A stretch of DNA of 64,000 nucleotides from Caldilineaceae bacterium (lineage in GTDB: Bacteria > Chloroflexota > Anaerolineae > Caldilineales > Caldilineaceae). Positions 27,211-35,332 of this stretch are shown one piece after another. Made by a program: the position numbers and the translations under genes. The stretch lies in NCBI GenBank assembly GCA_022842065.1, contig JALHQH010000009.1, positions 274,378-338,377 on the forward strand. The letters are read 5' to 3'. Numbering within the stretch: position 1 is the first letter of the stretch; each line of letters opens with the position of its first letter. The notes beneath the pieces are model-generated. The model was not told the DNA's origin. It saw nothing but the letters and a program-made list of their open reading frames with translations, and made no database searches.

Positions 27211-27915
27211 ATGAGCCAGGTCAAAATTCTCGTTGTCGATGACGAACCGGCGATTCTCGATACGGTGCGTGCCTATTTGGAAGCGGAAGGATACACGGTG
27301 CAAACGGCTAGCGATGGGCCTGGTGCGCTCAAATTGGCCCGTACCTTCCAGCCCAATCTCATTGTCCTCGACATTCTGCTGCCGGGATTGGATGGCATCC
27401 AAGTATTACAACGTCTGCGTCAGGAATCGGATGTTTACGTTTTGCTGTTGACGGCCAAAACACACGAGACCGATAAGGTCGTCGGCTTAACCGTGGGCGC
27501 TGATGACTTTGTGACCAAGCCCTTTAGCCCGCGCGAACTAATCGCGCGCGTCAAGGCACTGTTGCGCCGTGGCCGCAGGGGTGATAGTGGGGGTGATAGT
27601 GGGGCAACGACCCTACTTTTCCGTCGCCTGCGCATCGATCCGCAGGCGCGCCGCCTCTGGAAAGATGAAAACCCCGTTGAATTGACACCATCCGAGTTTG
27701 ACCTGCTCTATGCATTGGCCCGCCATCATGGCCGCGTGCTCAGTCGTGACCAGTTGATCGAACAGGTGTGGGGCTATGATTATTATGGGGATGACCGCGT
27801 GGTGGATGTTCACATCGGACGCATCCGTAAAAAAGTGGAAGATGACGCGGCGAACCCGCTGTTGCTCGCGACGGCGCGTGGCGCGGGCTATCGCTTTGAA
27901 GATGAACCCGTATGA
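27211..27915 (+). CDS. OmpR-family response regulator
   Basis: 234 aa. The receiver is complete (VVDDEP, acceptor Asp in IVLDILLPGLDG, Thr in LLLTAKTHET, Lys in VTKPFSPREL). The C-terminal winged helix reads LTPSEFDLLYALARHHGRVLSRDQLIEQVWGYDY and VDVHIGRIRKKV. The ATG at 27211 with GGGAGAACGTTC upstream is chosen over the TTG-type extension at 27175. Its stop overlaps the kinase start by 4 bases (ATGA). It is phosphorylated by the neighbouring histidine kinase; the target genes are unknown. Confidence 0.95.
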   Translation: MSQVKILVVDDEPAILDTVRAYLEAEGYTVQTASDGPGALKLARTFQPNLIVLDILLPGLDGIQVLQRLRQESDVYVLLLTAKTHETDKVVGLTVGADDFVTKPFSPRELIARVKALLRRGRRGDSGGDSGATTLLFRRLRIDPQARRLWKDENPVELTPSEFDLLYALARHHGRVLSRDQLIEQVWGYDYYGDDRVVDVHIGRIRKKVEDDAANPLLLATARGAGYRFEDEPV

Positions 27916-29024
27916 AGCTGCTCAATACGATCCAGCAGCGGCTTGGCTGGAAACTTTTCCTCTCTTATCTGGTGATCATTCTCGTTGTCGTCGTCGTCCT
28001 TGACACAACATCCGAGTTTCGTGCGGTGACGATGATCGAGCAGGCTTTTGCACAGCTACCAGCCCCGTTACGTGATGATCCAGCACTCATCGCTACGCTG
28101 CATGACAGCTTCCAGAGCGCCGTCAATCAGTCACTGGCCATCGGCAGTGTTGCGGCCATCTTGGTGGCAGCGTTCCTCAGCCTCTTCATTGTCAGCCGCA
28201 TTGTGCGCCCCATTCAGGTCATGATGCAGGCCAGCCGGCGCATTGCCCGTGGTGATTACCATCACCGGATCGAAATACCTGGGCAAGATGAACTGAGCGC
28301 GTTGGCGCAACACTTCAACCAGATGAGCGAGACCTTGGAGCGTACAGAAGCGCGGCGGGTTGAGGGAATCGGCGACCTGGCGCATGAATTGCGCACCCCA
28401 CTTAGCAGCATCAAAAGTATGATGGAAGGGTTGGTTGATGGTCTGTTGACTGCTGAGCCGACCACGTTTCTGCGCGTCCAACGTGAAGTTGCCCGCTTGC
28501 AACGGCTGGTGCATGATCTGGAGGAGCTTTCCCGGATCGAGGCCGGCCAGATTGGGCTCAACTTGCACAAGATCAACATCAATGACGTGATCCACGCCGC
28601 CGCTGACCGCCTGCAACCACAATTTGAAGACAAAGAGGTCCAGTTACACCTCGATCTGCCGCACACACCGCTCCGTGGCCGGCTCGATACAGGCCGCATC
28701 TTGCAGGTTCTGCTTAACCTAATGGGCAATGCCCTGCAATATACGCCATCTGGCGGCGCAGTGACGGTACAAGTCCAGCGCCAGGATGGCGAGATCGCGG
28801 TTATCGTTTGCGACACCGGCATCGGCATTGCCGGCGAGCATCTCCCCTACCTCTTCGAACGTTTCTACCGGGTCGATCACGCGCGCACGGCCAACGGCGG
28901 TAGTGGCATCGGCCTAACCATTGCTCGTCGCCTAATAGAGGCACACAATGGACGTATTTGGGTCACCAGCCCTGGAACTGGTTTGGGTAGCTCTTTTACC
29001 TTTACGTTGCCTTTGATCGATTAA
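27912..29024 (+). CDS. Sensor histidine kinase (HAMP-HisKA-HATPase)
   Basis: 370 aa. Two TM segments (LFLSYLVIILVVVVVL and SVAAILVAAFLSLFIV) bracket a short extracytoplasmic sensor of about 85 residues. Then come a HAMP linker (RPIQVMMQASRRIARGDY), the H-box GDLAHELRTPLSSIKS and the ATPase with N-box LLNLMGNALQYTPSGG, G1 CDTGIGI and G2 GGSGIGLTIARRL. It pairs with the OmpR regulator, with which it is translationally coupled. The small sensor domain gives no ligand clue. The operon ends at the hairpin 29031-29087. Confidence 0.95.
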   Translation: MKLLNTIQQRLGWKLFLSYLVIILVVVVVLDTTSEFRAVTMIEQAFAQLPAPLRDDPALIATLHDSFQSAVNQSLAIGSVAAILVAAFLSLFIVSRIVRPIQVMMQASRRIARGDYHHRIEIPGQDELSALAQHFNQMSETLERTEARRVEGIGDLAHELRTPLSSIKSMMEGLVDGLLTAEPTTFLRVQREVARLQRLVHDLEELSRIEAGQIGLNLHKININDVIHAAADRLQPQFEDKEVQLHLDLPHTPLRGRLDTGRILQVLLNLMGNALQYTPSGGAVTVQVQRQDGEIAVIVCDTGIGIAGEHLPYLFERFYRVDHARTANGGSGIGLTIARRLIEAHNGRIWVTSPGTGLGSSFTFTLPLID

Positions 29025-29030
29025 TCTAGG

Positions 29031-29087
29031 ACTTACGCAGCGCTCTCTGGCTTCGACACGCTCAGCCGCCGAGCGCTGCGTAAGTCT
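29031..29087. terminator. Hairpin after the two-component operon
   Basis: GACTTACGCAGCGCTC (29031-29046) is perfectly inverted at 29072-29087, followed by TTATAAT. It ends 63 bp after the kinase stop, in the position expected of a terminator. Confidence 0.55.
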
Positions 29088-29657
29088 TATAATCCTCGCT
29101 TTTCTTCATCAAATCTTCACACAAGCTTCAAACGCACGTTGTCATTCCCCACTACACTTACGACTGTGCATGGATCGCAAAACGACATTGTGCGCAGACG
29201 TTGCACAAATTAATAGCGCTCATCAGCTGAAATTGTACAAACACAATAATTTACCGCTGGTTAAATCATCAGTTTACACAATTTTCTTATAGAGATGACA
29301 CGTAAACTTGGCACAATCTCACCCTGTTGCGTGCTGCGGTAGATTGTGCCAAGTTTAAATAATGTGTCTATTAGCTGAGCCATTAGCATTCCGGTTGTGC
29401 GATTGGAGATTGCGAATCGCGGCTCTTCCGTTTCTATTCGCGCCAGATCGTAGGGGGCCACCATGCCAGCGTATAGGAGTGACGGTTTTGAATTCACATA
29501 TCTTCTCTTGGTGATCACCGTTATCGGTCTGGCAGTGTTGGCAGTCAGCAAGCTCTTTCCCGCTTACCCGCGATCAGCGCAACGCGTGGGACAACCAGAC
29601 AGAACAACGAACATCGCCAGACGGATTCGGGAGAAAAAAGCGACAATACGTACACAA
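29088..29657. other. Intergenic region before the HtpX fragment
   Basis: It contains the 83-bp repeat at 29289-29371. An in-frame extension of the HtpX fragment back to 29463 is open (it includes a hydrophobic run FTYLLLVITVIGLAVLAV) but does not resemble HtpX; it may be a small, separate or fused remnant. Confidence 0.5.
29289..29371. repeat. 83-bp hairpin repeat, copy 1
   Basis: It contains AAACTTGGCACAATCT and its inverted copy AGATTGTGCCAAGTTT around a short loop, with ATAGA.../...TCTAT ends. It is identical to 61376-61458 except for one base, implying recent movement or duplication. Confidence 0.85.
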
Positions 29658-29900
29658 ATGGTTAGTAAAGCGAAAACAACGTTTTTGCTCGGCGCGCTGA
29701 CCGCCTTGTTGCTGTTTATCGGCAACTGGCAGGGCGGCAAAGAGGGCATGATCTTTGCCTTTGTGCTGGCGCTGGTGATGAACGGTGGTCTCTGGTGGTT
29801 TTCGGACAAGCTCGCCTTACGCATGGCGGGTGCCCGTGAGGTAACCCCTGCTGAGGCAGCGGAAGTCAGATCGAAGCGTGGTGTGCCCACCGACTCATAA
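29658..29900 (+). pseudogene. htpX: N-terminal fragment of HtpX-like M48 membrane protease
   Basis: 80 codons from the ATG at 29658. The segment KTTFLLGALTALLLFIGNWQ, then GGKEGMIFAFVLALVMNGG, WWFSDKLALRM and AREVTPAEA follows the HtpX N-terminus (two TM helices, then WxSDKxxLxM and EVxxxEAP). A full HtpX is ~290 aa with HEXXH; here the frame ends after about 80 residues and no protease core follows. It is therefore a truncated remnant. It lies upstream of hflKC, in a membrane-quality-control neighbourhood. Confidence 0.75.
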
Positions 29901-30006
29901 CCACAATTTCAGCGTAATCGTTATGCCATTCCAATCATCCAAGGTATCCATCCTTTACGATGAGCGTTTGGTGGCATGCCCTGATTGCTATAGGAGGATT
30001 AATAAA

Positions 30007-30204
30007 ATGAAATTTGCCTTAGCTCAGAAGATCTTGCGAATGTGGGTCACCATCTTGATTGCAGCCTTTGCCGTGACAGCCTGTATTGGCGGAGAGGGTG
30101 ATGGTCGCGATGCGACCGGCATCGAATCCATCATCGGGACCGGTGGTGAAGAGGAGAGTGAGCGTCAGGAAGAAGGTGAAGATGAAGATGAGGATGAAGA
30201 TTAA
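30007..30204 (+). CDS. Small acidic lipoprotein
   Basis: 65 aa. The signal peptide ends in a lipobox (AAFAVTACIGG, Cys26), so the mature form would be a membrane-anchored ~40-residue peptide. The tail is almost pure Asp/Glu (EEESERQEEGEDEDEDED). AGGAGG lies 9 bases before the ATG. It lies just before hflK (47 bp), in the same direction. The acidic tail might bind cations or the HflKC complex, but no family is recognised. Confidence 0.75.
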   Translation: MKFALAQKILRMWVTILIAAFAVTACIGGEGDGRDATGIESIIGTGGEEESERQEEGEDEDEDED

Positions 30205-30250
30205 CCGTGTGGAAGATGATCAAAAGCGTTCATAAGACAAGGAGAAAACA

Positions 30251-31288
30251 GTGAGAGAAACAAATCTATCGAATAAACCCGGACCGAACGATGCCCTCGA
30301 CCCGGAATTGCTCTTAAGCACGGTGCGCGACTGGCTATCTTCACGCTTGCCCTGGCTCGTTGGAATCGGCGTGGTGGTGCTATGGCTGCTCTCCGGCGTC
30401 TACACGGTCGGACCGGGCGAGCGGGGATTGGTGCTGACTTTTGGCAAATTGACCAGTCAAAGCGAATCCGGGCTGCATTACCGCCTCCCAGGGCCAATCC
30501 AATCCCACTTTGTCGTAGACACGGCGCAGGTGCGCACGGCCGAAGTGGGCTACCGGACCGAGAGCGGCAGCCAAAGTGTTGTGTTGGAAGAGGCACAGAT
30601 GCTCACCGGAGACGAGAACATGGTGGTGGTGCAACTGTTCATTCAATACTTGGTGCAAGATCCGGTGGCCTATCTCTTCCACGTGAATAATGCAGAAGAG
30701 GTACTCAATGATTCGGCCGAGATCGCGTTACGCTCCGCCGTCGGGCAAAACACGATTGACTTTACCATGACCGAGGGGCGCGTGCAGGCGCAGGAAGCGG
30801 TTCGGGCACTCCTGCAAACGCTGCTTGATCAGTACAAAACCGGGTTGCTGATCACCGAGGCCCGGCTGCTGGCTGTAGACCCACCGGCCGAGGTACGCGA
30901 CGCCTTCCATGATGTGGTGCGTGCGTTTGAAGATCGGGAGCGGCTGGTCAAGGAAGCCGAGGGCTACGCCGAGCAGGTGGTGCCGGCGGCGCGCGGCCAA
31001 GCGGCACAAATGGTGTTGGAGGCAGAGGCCTACCGCGAGCAGCGGTTGATCCGCGCCGAGGGTGATGCCGCTCGCTTCCTGACCCTGCTGACGGAATATG
31101 ACAAGGCTCCGGAAGTGATGCGCGAGCGGTTGTACCTTGAAAGCATTGAGCAGGTCCTATCCGGCGCGGATATCTTCGTGATGGAAACCGGTAACGGTGG
31201 CGTTTTGCCGTTCTTACCGCTAACCGGCCAAGCCCCGACGATATCACAGCCGGTTACTGTTCCCGCTGCACCGGCGACGGCCCCCTAA
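30251..31288 (+). CDS. hflK: FtsH-protease modulator HflK (SPFH/band 7)
   Basis: 345 aa. A single N-terminal TM (LPWLVGIGVVVLWLLSGVY) leads into the SPFH domain (VGPGERGLVLTFGK ... SGLHYRLPGPI; VVVQLFIQYLVQDP). A long coiled coil follows with RERLVKEAEGYAEQVVPAARG, typical of HflK. With HflC it forms a cage around FtsH on the outer face of the membrane. GTG start after GGAGAAAACA. HflC follows after 30 bp. FtsH itself is at 4321-6321 under different control. Confidence 0.92.
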   Translation: MRETNLSNKPGPNDALDPELLLSTVRDWLSSRLPWLVGIGVVVLWLLSGVYTVGPGERGLVLTFGKLTSQSESGLHYRLPGPIQSHFVVDTAQVRTAEVGYRTESGSQSVVLEEAQMLTGDENMVVVQLFIQYLVQDPVAYLFHVNNAEEVLNDSAEIALRSAVGQNTIDFTMTEGRVQAQEAVRALLQTLLDQYKTGLLITEARLLAVDPPAEVRDAFHDVVRAFEDRERLVKEAEGYAEQVVPAARGQAAQMVLEAEAYREQRLIRAEGDAARFLTLLTEYDKAPEVMRERLYLESIEQVLSGADIFVMETGNGGVLPFLPLTGQAPTISQPVTVPAAPATAP

Positions 31289-31318
31289 AAGTCAATCCAC
31301 AAGTGAAGGAGCAAACCC

Positions 31319-32212
31319 ATGATAAGACTCATCGTTACCGGTGTAGCGGCCCTGTTGGCCATCACCGTTTATCAATCGGCATATGTCATTAGTGAGTGGC
31401 AGCAAGGGCTCGTGTTTCAGTTTGGTGATCCGGTACGGGAGGTGCGTGATCCGGGCCTCTACTTCAAGACGCCGATCATCCACAATCTGGTCATACTGGA
31501 GAAGCGTGTTCTAGGTACCCAACCCCAGAGCGCTGAGTATCTGACGCTGGACAAGAAACGACTGCTGGTGGATCACGTCTCGCGTTGGCAGATCACCGAT
31601 CCACTGCTCTTCTACCGCACTGTGCGCAACGAAACCGGGGCCATGGCCCGGCTGGATCAGGTGATTGCCGGTCGGCTACGCGAGGAAGTTGCCAAGCACA
31701 ACTTTATTGACATCGTGCGCGCAGAGCGCGAACAAATTATGTCAACCGTGACTGACGGTGCGCAGGAGGCGGCCACATCGTTTGGCATTGCGCTGCTGGA
31801 TGTGCGCATTATGCGGATTGATTTGCCGAACGAGGTGCAGGCTAGCGTCTTCGCCCGCATGCAGGCCGAGCGCGAACGGATCGCCAAGCGCTACCGGGCA
31901 GAGGGCGAAGAACAGGCACTGGAAATCCAGGCGGCAGCCGACAAAGAGCGTGAGATCATTCTGGCGACCGCCTATGGTGAGAGCCAGGTCTTGCGGGGTG
32001 AAGGCGACGCCCAGGCCGCCTTTGTGACGGCCAATGCCTTTGGCCAGGATCTGGAGTTCTACGGCCTAGTGCGGCGGCTGCAGGTGTATGAAACGATCCT
32101 GGCCGAGGGGTCAACCATTATGTTGCCACCGCATTCAGACCTGCTGCGCTATCTTGAATCACCGACGTTTGTGCCGCTTGTCGGCGAGCAAACAGCGGCT
32201 GTCAGTGAGTGA
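31319..32212 (+). CDS. hflC: FtsH-protease modulator HflC (SPFH/band 7)
   Basis: 297 aa. N-terminal TM (MIRLIVTGVAALLAITVYQS), then the SPFH core (VISEWQQGLVFQFGDPVREV; GLYFKTPIIHNLV) and the HflC coiled coil with RMQAERERIAKRYRAEGEEQ. HflC is the obligate partner of HflK. The C-terminal tail (SDLLRYLESPTF) is the usual short HflC end. Same operon as hflK. The gene ends 176 bp before the zinc-ribbon gene. Confidence 0.94.
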   Translation: MIRLIVTGVAALLAITVYQSAYVISEWQQGLVFQFGDPVREVRDPGLYFKTPIIHNLVILEKRVLGTQPQSAEYLTLDKKRLLVDHVSRWQITDPLLFYRTVRNETGAMARLDQVIAGRLREEVAKHNFIDIVRAEREQIMSTVTDGAQEAATSFGIALLDVRIMRIDLPNEVQASVFARMQAERERIAKRYRAEGEEQALEIQAAADKEREIILATAYGESQVLRGEGDAQAAFVTANAFGQDLEFYGLVRRLQVYETILAEGSTIMLPPHSDLLRYLESPTFVPLVGEQTAAVSE

Positions 32213-32388
32213 CGGTTTGCGGTGACTTGCTTACTGCATTCTGCAAGAACGGGCACTTTTGATCAGGCAGACGCTCTCCGGCAAAGTGCGACAGGAATTT
32301 GAGGAGGCGTTGTGGCGAATTGAGGCTTTCATCGCTACAGAGTTACGCCCAGAGGCAAAAGGCACGGCCAACAAATAAGGAGGAGAAG

Positions 32389-32670
32389 ATGAAATGCCCG
32401 ACATGTATCGTCGAGTTGAAGATAGTAGACCGGCAGGGGGTTGAAATTGACTACTGCCCTCAGTGCCGCGGCGTCTGGCTTGACCGAGGTGAACTCGACA
32501 AGATTATCGAGCGATCGGCAACGGTAGATTTTGATGACGACCGGGACGACCGGGATGACCGGAACTACCGCGAGCGATCGGGGGAGTACGACGAATCCCG
32601 GCGATACTCAGGGGAAAAGCGCAAGCGGCGCAAATCATTCCTTGGGGAGATGTTCGACATGCTCGGTTGA
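32389..32670 (+). CDS. TFIIB-type zinc-ribbon protein
   Basis: 93 aa. A zf-TFIIB-like ribbon uses CPTC (residues 3-6) and CPQC (23-26), followed by the family pattern GVWLDRGELDKI. The rest is a charged, Asp/Arg-rich tail ending RKRRKSFLGEMFDMLG. AAGGAGGAG immediately precedes the ATG. Small proteins of this type are of unknown function and often sit near membrane stress genes. The 176 bp before it contain a 50-codon open frame without an ATG (ending 32378) that I do not call. Confidence 0.82.
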   Translation: MKCPTCIVELKIVDRQGVEIDYCPQCRGVWLDRGELDKIIERSATVDFDDDRDDRDDRNYRERSGEYDESRRYSGEKRKRRKSFLGEMFDMLG

Positions 32671-32684
32671 GGATCCATCACGGG

Positions 32685-32758
32685 CACTGGTTCAGCTCGG
32701 TTTGTATCAGAGAGAAACGCAAACCACTACTTCTGATATATAAATTGAGCTGAACCAG
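32685..32758. repeat. Inverted repeat between zinc-ribbon and dedA genes
   Basis: CTGGTTCAGCTC (about 32686-32697) is inverted as GAGCTGAACCAG (32747-32758). It could serve as a terminator of the hflKC unit; no T run follows. Confidence 0.45.
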
Positions 32759-32806
32759 CGCTCAAGAAGCTGTTGCAAATATGGGATCACGGAGAAATCA
32801 TCCAAT

Positions 32807-33466
32807 ATGGCTGGATTTGCAGAACAAATACGAACTTTTCTGGAGCAAATCATTACGCAGCTGGGCTATCTCGGCATTATGCTGGCGACAATTCTCGAAG
32901 CCGTTTTCCCGCCATTGCCGTCGGATCTAGTGGTTCCCGCGGCCGGCCTGCTGGTCGCGCGTAACGAGCTGCATTTTGCTGGAATCGTCATCGCTGCCAC
33001 GGTCGGCTCGCTGATTGGCTCGCTGGTGTTGTATGCTGTTGGCCGACGCGCCGGGGATTCGCTCACACGAAAATTCATCAGCCGTTACGGGCGCTGGCTG
33101 TTCCTGCACGAAACCGATCTGGATAAAGTCGACCGGTTGTTTGCTCGCTATAGTAAAGTCATCATCCTATTTGGCCATCTCATTCCGGGCGTGCGCAGTT
33201 TGATCTCTTTACCAGCCGGGATGAGCCGCATGCCGCTGGCTGATTTTGTTCTGTTCACAGTGTTGGGCGCGGGGGCTCGTGCCACATTACAAACTGCGAC
33301 TGGCGCGCTCCTTGGCCATAACTGGCCGCGCTTGCTCCTTGTGATCGAGGAGTTTGAGTGGCTGGTCTATCTACTGATCGCGATGGCAGTGGCGGCTGGC
33401 TTGATAAAGATTATCTGGGCCAAGCGCGCGTACCTGACAAATACCGGGACCGTCCAGGTGGACTGA
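32807..33466 (+). CDS. DedA-family (VTT domain) membrane protein
   Basis: 219 aa with the SNARE-assoc/VTT core: FLEQIITQLGYLGIMLATIL, the E-x-FPPLPSD entry, re-entrant G-x-R-x-G segment FGHLIPGVRSLISLPAGMSRM and a C-terminal TM. DedA proteins act as lipid (undecaprenyl-phosphate) flippases. GGAGAAATCATCCAAT precedes the ATG. It is part of the plus-strand membrane-maintenance group after hflKC. Confidence 0.92.
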   Translation: MAGFAEQIRTFLEQIITQLGYLGIMLATILEAVFPPLPSDLVVPAAGLLVARNELHFAGIVIAATVGSLIGSLVLYAVGRRAGDSLTRKFISRYGRWLFLHETDLDKVDRLFARYSKVIILFGHLIPGVRSLISLPAGMSRMPLADFVLFTVLGAGARATLQTATGALLGHNWPRLLLVIEEFEWLVYLLIAMAVAAGLIKIIWAKRAYLTNTGTVQVD

Positions 33467-33503
33467 GCGGGAGAGCACAACAGTATCGCTCTGAAGATTT
33501 ACG

Positions 33504-33677
33504 ATGAAACCCAAAGATAAGATTATGCCAGCAATGGTAAAGCATCGAAACAAGATCGGTGGCGAGGATGAACGCCGCCGGGTTGCCCGGCGGCGGATTA
33601 GGCTGTGGCTGGCGGCGCTCTGCTTGGCCATCACTTTCCTTGTCAGTGACTGTGCAACATCACCTTTTGTAGAGTAA
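33504..33677 (+). CDS. Small single-pass membrane protein or lipoprotein, 57 aa
   Basis: A basic N-terminal half (DERRRVARRRIRLW) is followed by one hydrophobic segment (LWLAALCLAITFLVSDC) and a short ATSPFVE tail. The Cys at the end of the segment resembles a poor lipobox. The start has only a weak ribosome site (GAAG). It is 37 bp after dedA in the same direction. It matches no family known to me. Confidence 0.5.
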   Translation: MKPKDKIMPAMVKHRNKIGGEDERRRVARRRIRLWLAALCLAITFLVSDCATSPFVE

Positions 33678-33867
33678 CTTGACGACCTGGACAATGGCGA
33701 GGTTGGGCCACGAAACCAATTTGGAACGTCCGCGACGGCCCTGGCGAGGTAAGGGTAAACGGAAGACTTTTCTGATGAAAAACAAATCTTTGCCAATACA
33801 GTTCGAGCAAATTGACTGGGCCTAATGATTGAGCAGACAGCTTTGGCTCCACAAAAAAGTCCGCTGC

Positions 33868-34773
33868 TCATTCTGCGCGCGCGATAGCCAGCCAACGCGC
33901 TACGGCTATTGCGATTTGCAGTAGGGGGATATAGCTCCCGATTAAACTATGGGCACTGCGTTCAATGGCGAGCGCAGCGATCGCGGCGAAGTTCTGCCCA
34001 TGCCAAAGTTCATGGAGAATACCCGGTGTTGGTTGATCGGTTCTCCCGGCTAACTCTTCCGGTTCAACGATCTGGGTATAGTCGGTGTAGTGCAGGCACC
34101 AATCATGCAAATAATAGCGACTGGCCGGCAGATTCGGAATGATGTCGCCCGTTGTCTTAAAGGCATGGAGTTTGTCGCGGAGGGGATAGCTGCGGGCATA
34201 GAGGCCATCAGCGACTTTGGGCGCGCCGTATGTATAAATTCCTGTCACAGCAATGCCAAGCAACTTGAATTGATGCGCCAGCAGAATCGCAATCGCGCCG
34301 CCGGAGCTATGGCCGGTCAACCATAACTGCTTGGCGCGGTGCCCTCGATTTTGGCGCAATGCTGGGGCCAGCAGGCGCACGAGCTGGTGAGCCGCGGTTT
34401 TAAACCCGGCATGAACCTGACCACCCGTCACACAGCTTTCTTGCCAAAGGTGAAAATTGTTTTGCCAATCCGCCAGTTCCCACGATCCGCTGAGCGCGAT
34501 GACGATGTCAGTTTGCGTGGTTGCGACAAAGCCTCTGGCATTGGTAACCGGATCAGCAAATGGGTTACCGCGATGGGCGTTGAGGTGGAGACGCAGTTGC
34601 TGCAACTTTTCTGCGATCCTGGCGACCACAGCGACATTGCCAACAGCATTGCCGGCCAAGAGATAGGTAAAATTAGCAACCTGCGCTAGATAGAGCCCTC
34701 TTTGCAAGTGACTGAGCTGCGCCAGGTTGCTGTTTGTCTGATGACACATGGTCAAGATTCCCAGCAATGCCAA
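33868..34773 (-). CDS. Lipase class 3 family alpha/beta-hydrolase
   Basis: 301 aa. The nucleophile elbow is LTGHSSGGAIAILLAHQ, followed by GIYTYGAPKVADGLYA and an acid/His region (DIIPNLPASRYYLHDWCLHY), the order of class 3 lipases. An upstream strand VIALSGSWELADW fits the oxyanion side. There is no signal peptide, so it is probably cytoplasmic or peripheral. Starts at 34773 or the next ATG (34749, MCHQTNSN) are both possible. Substrate unknown. Confidence 0.85.
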   Translation of the reverse strand: MALLGILTMCHQTNSNLAQLSHLQRGLYLAQVANFTYLLAGNAVGNVAVVARIAEKLQQLRLHLNAHRGNPFADPVTNARGFVATTQTDIVIALSGSWELADWQNNFHLWQESCVTGGQVHAGFKTAAHQLVRLLAPALRQNRGHRAKQLWLTGHSSGGAIAILLAHQFKLLGIAVTGIYTYGAPKVADGLYARSYPLRDKLHAFKTTGDIIPNLPASRYYLHDWCLHYTDYTQIVEPEELAGRTDQPTPGILHELWHGQNFAAIAALAIERSAHSLIGSYIPLLQIAIAVARWLAIARAE

Positions 34774-34881
34774 AGTAGAAATTGAGATCCTGCGCCGTCA
34801 GCAAGCCGCGAAGCCAGTGTTGTCTGGGTTTGCAACAAAAAACTGCCGAAAATAACATTTCGGCAGTTTTTTGTCGCTCGC

Positions 34882-35097
34882 TTACACCGATGTTTGGTGC
34901 GTCTTCATGCCAAACAAGGTGTAAAGCGGACACCAACCAATGGCAGCGGTGAGCATGAGTACCACACCAATGACGACCGCTACGGTGGCCAGTACACCGG
35001 TCACGAGTGCCGCGTACCAGGCATAGACCAACACAGCCCCCAAAACAAAGCGAATGAGGCGATCCATTGTACTTTCATTTTGTGTAAACATTGACAA
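34882..35097 (-). CDS. DUF2892 (YgaP-like) two-TM membrane protein
   Basis: 71 aa, with MDRLIRFVLGAVLVYAWY leading into two TM helices and the family ending AIGWCPLYTLFGMKT. DUF2892 proteins are small inner-membrane proteins that often accompany rhodanese or thiosulfate functions. It stands alone with promoter module D 48 bp upstream of the ATG, which puts it in the same regulon as ftsH and the Dps operon. Confidence 0.88.
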   Translation of the reverse strand: MSMFTQNESTMDRLIRFVLGAVLVYAWYAALVTGVLATVAVVIGVVLMLTAAIGWCPLYTLFGMKTHQTSV

Positions 35098-35144
35098 CTT
35101 CCTTTTGATAGTGCTTTAGGCGTATAAAACCACTTGTGTGATGT

Positions 35145-35206
35145 AGCATAGTCTGAAAGCGAAGGGGTGTCGTCAGCGGGATGTTGATCTTGGCCTCAAC
35201 AAAAAA
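35145..35206 (-). promoter_or_regulatory. Conserved promoter module, copy D (DUF2892 gene)
   Basis: Minus-strand reading: TTTTTTGTTGAGGCCAAGA, CAACATCCC, GCTGACGACA, 20 bp, TATGCT (35145-35150). It follows a perfect hairpin (TGACTGCCCGCGGGCAGTCA, 35207-35226), so hairpin plus T6 form a rho-independent-terminator shape at its upstream edge. Confidence 0.72.
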
Positions 35207-35239
35207 TGACTGCCCGCGGGCAGTCATCTCAACAATTGT

Positions 35240-35312
35240 TATACCAGCGGTTGTCATCATTTAGCATTTTCTACACGAGTAAAAATGCTAAATGATGACA
35301 GCGCCTAGTATA
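35240..35312. repeat. Palindromic element, TATAC(T/C)AG...CATTTTC family
   Basis: ~31-bp imperfect arms: TATACCAGCGGTTGTCATCA... inverted as ...TGATGACAGCGCCTAGTATA. A relative with similar arm sequences lies at 63724-63796. Confidence 0.6.
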
Positions 35313-35332
35313 AATGCGGGAACAGCGGAACG

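Noticed and set aside
32229..32378. 50-codon open frame before the zinc-ribbon gene (…SGKVRQEFEEALWRIEAF…)
   Set aside because: No ATG/GTG start and no ribosome site; possibly a gene remnant but not supportable.
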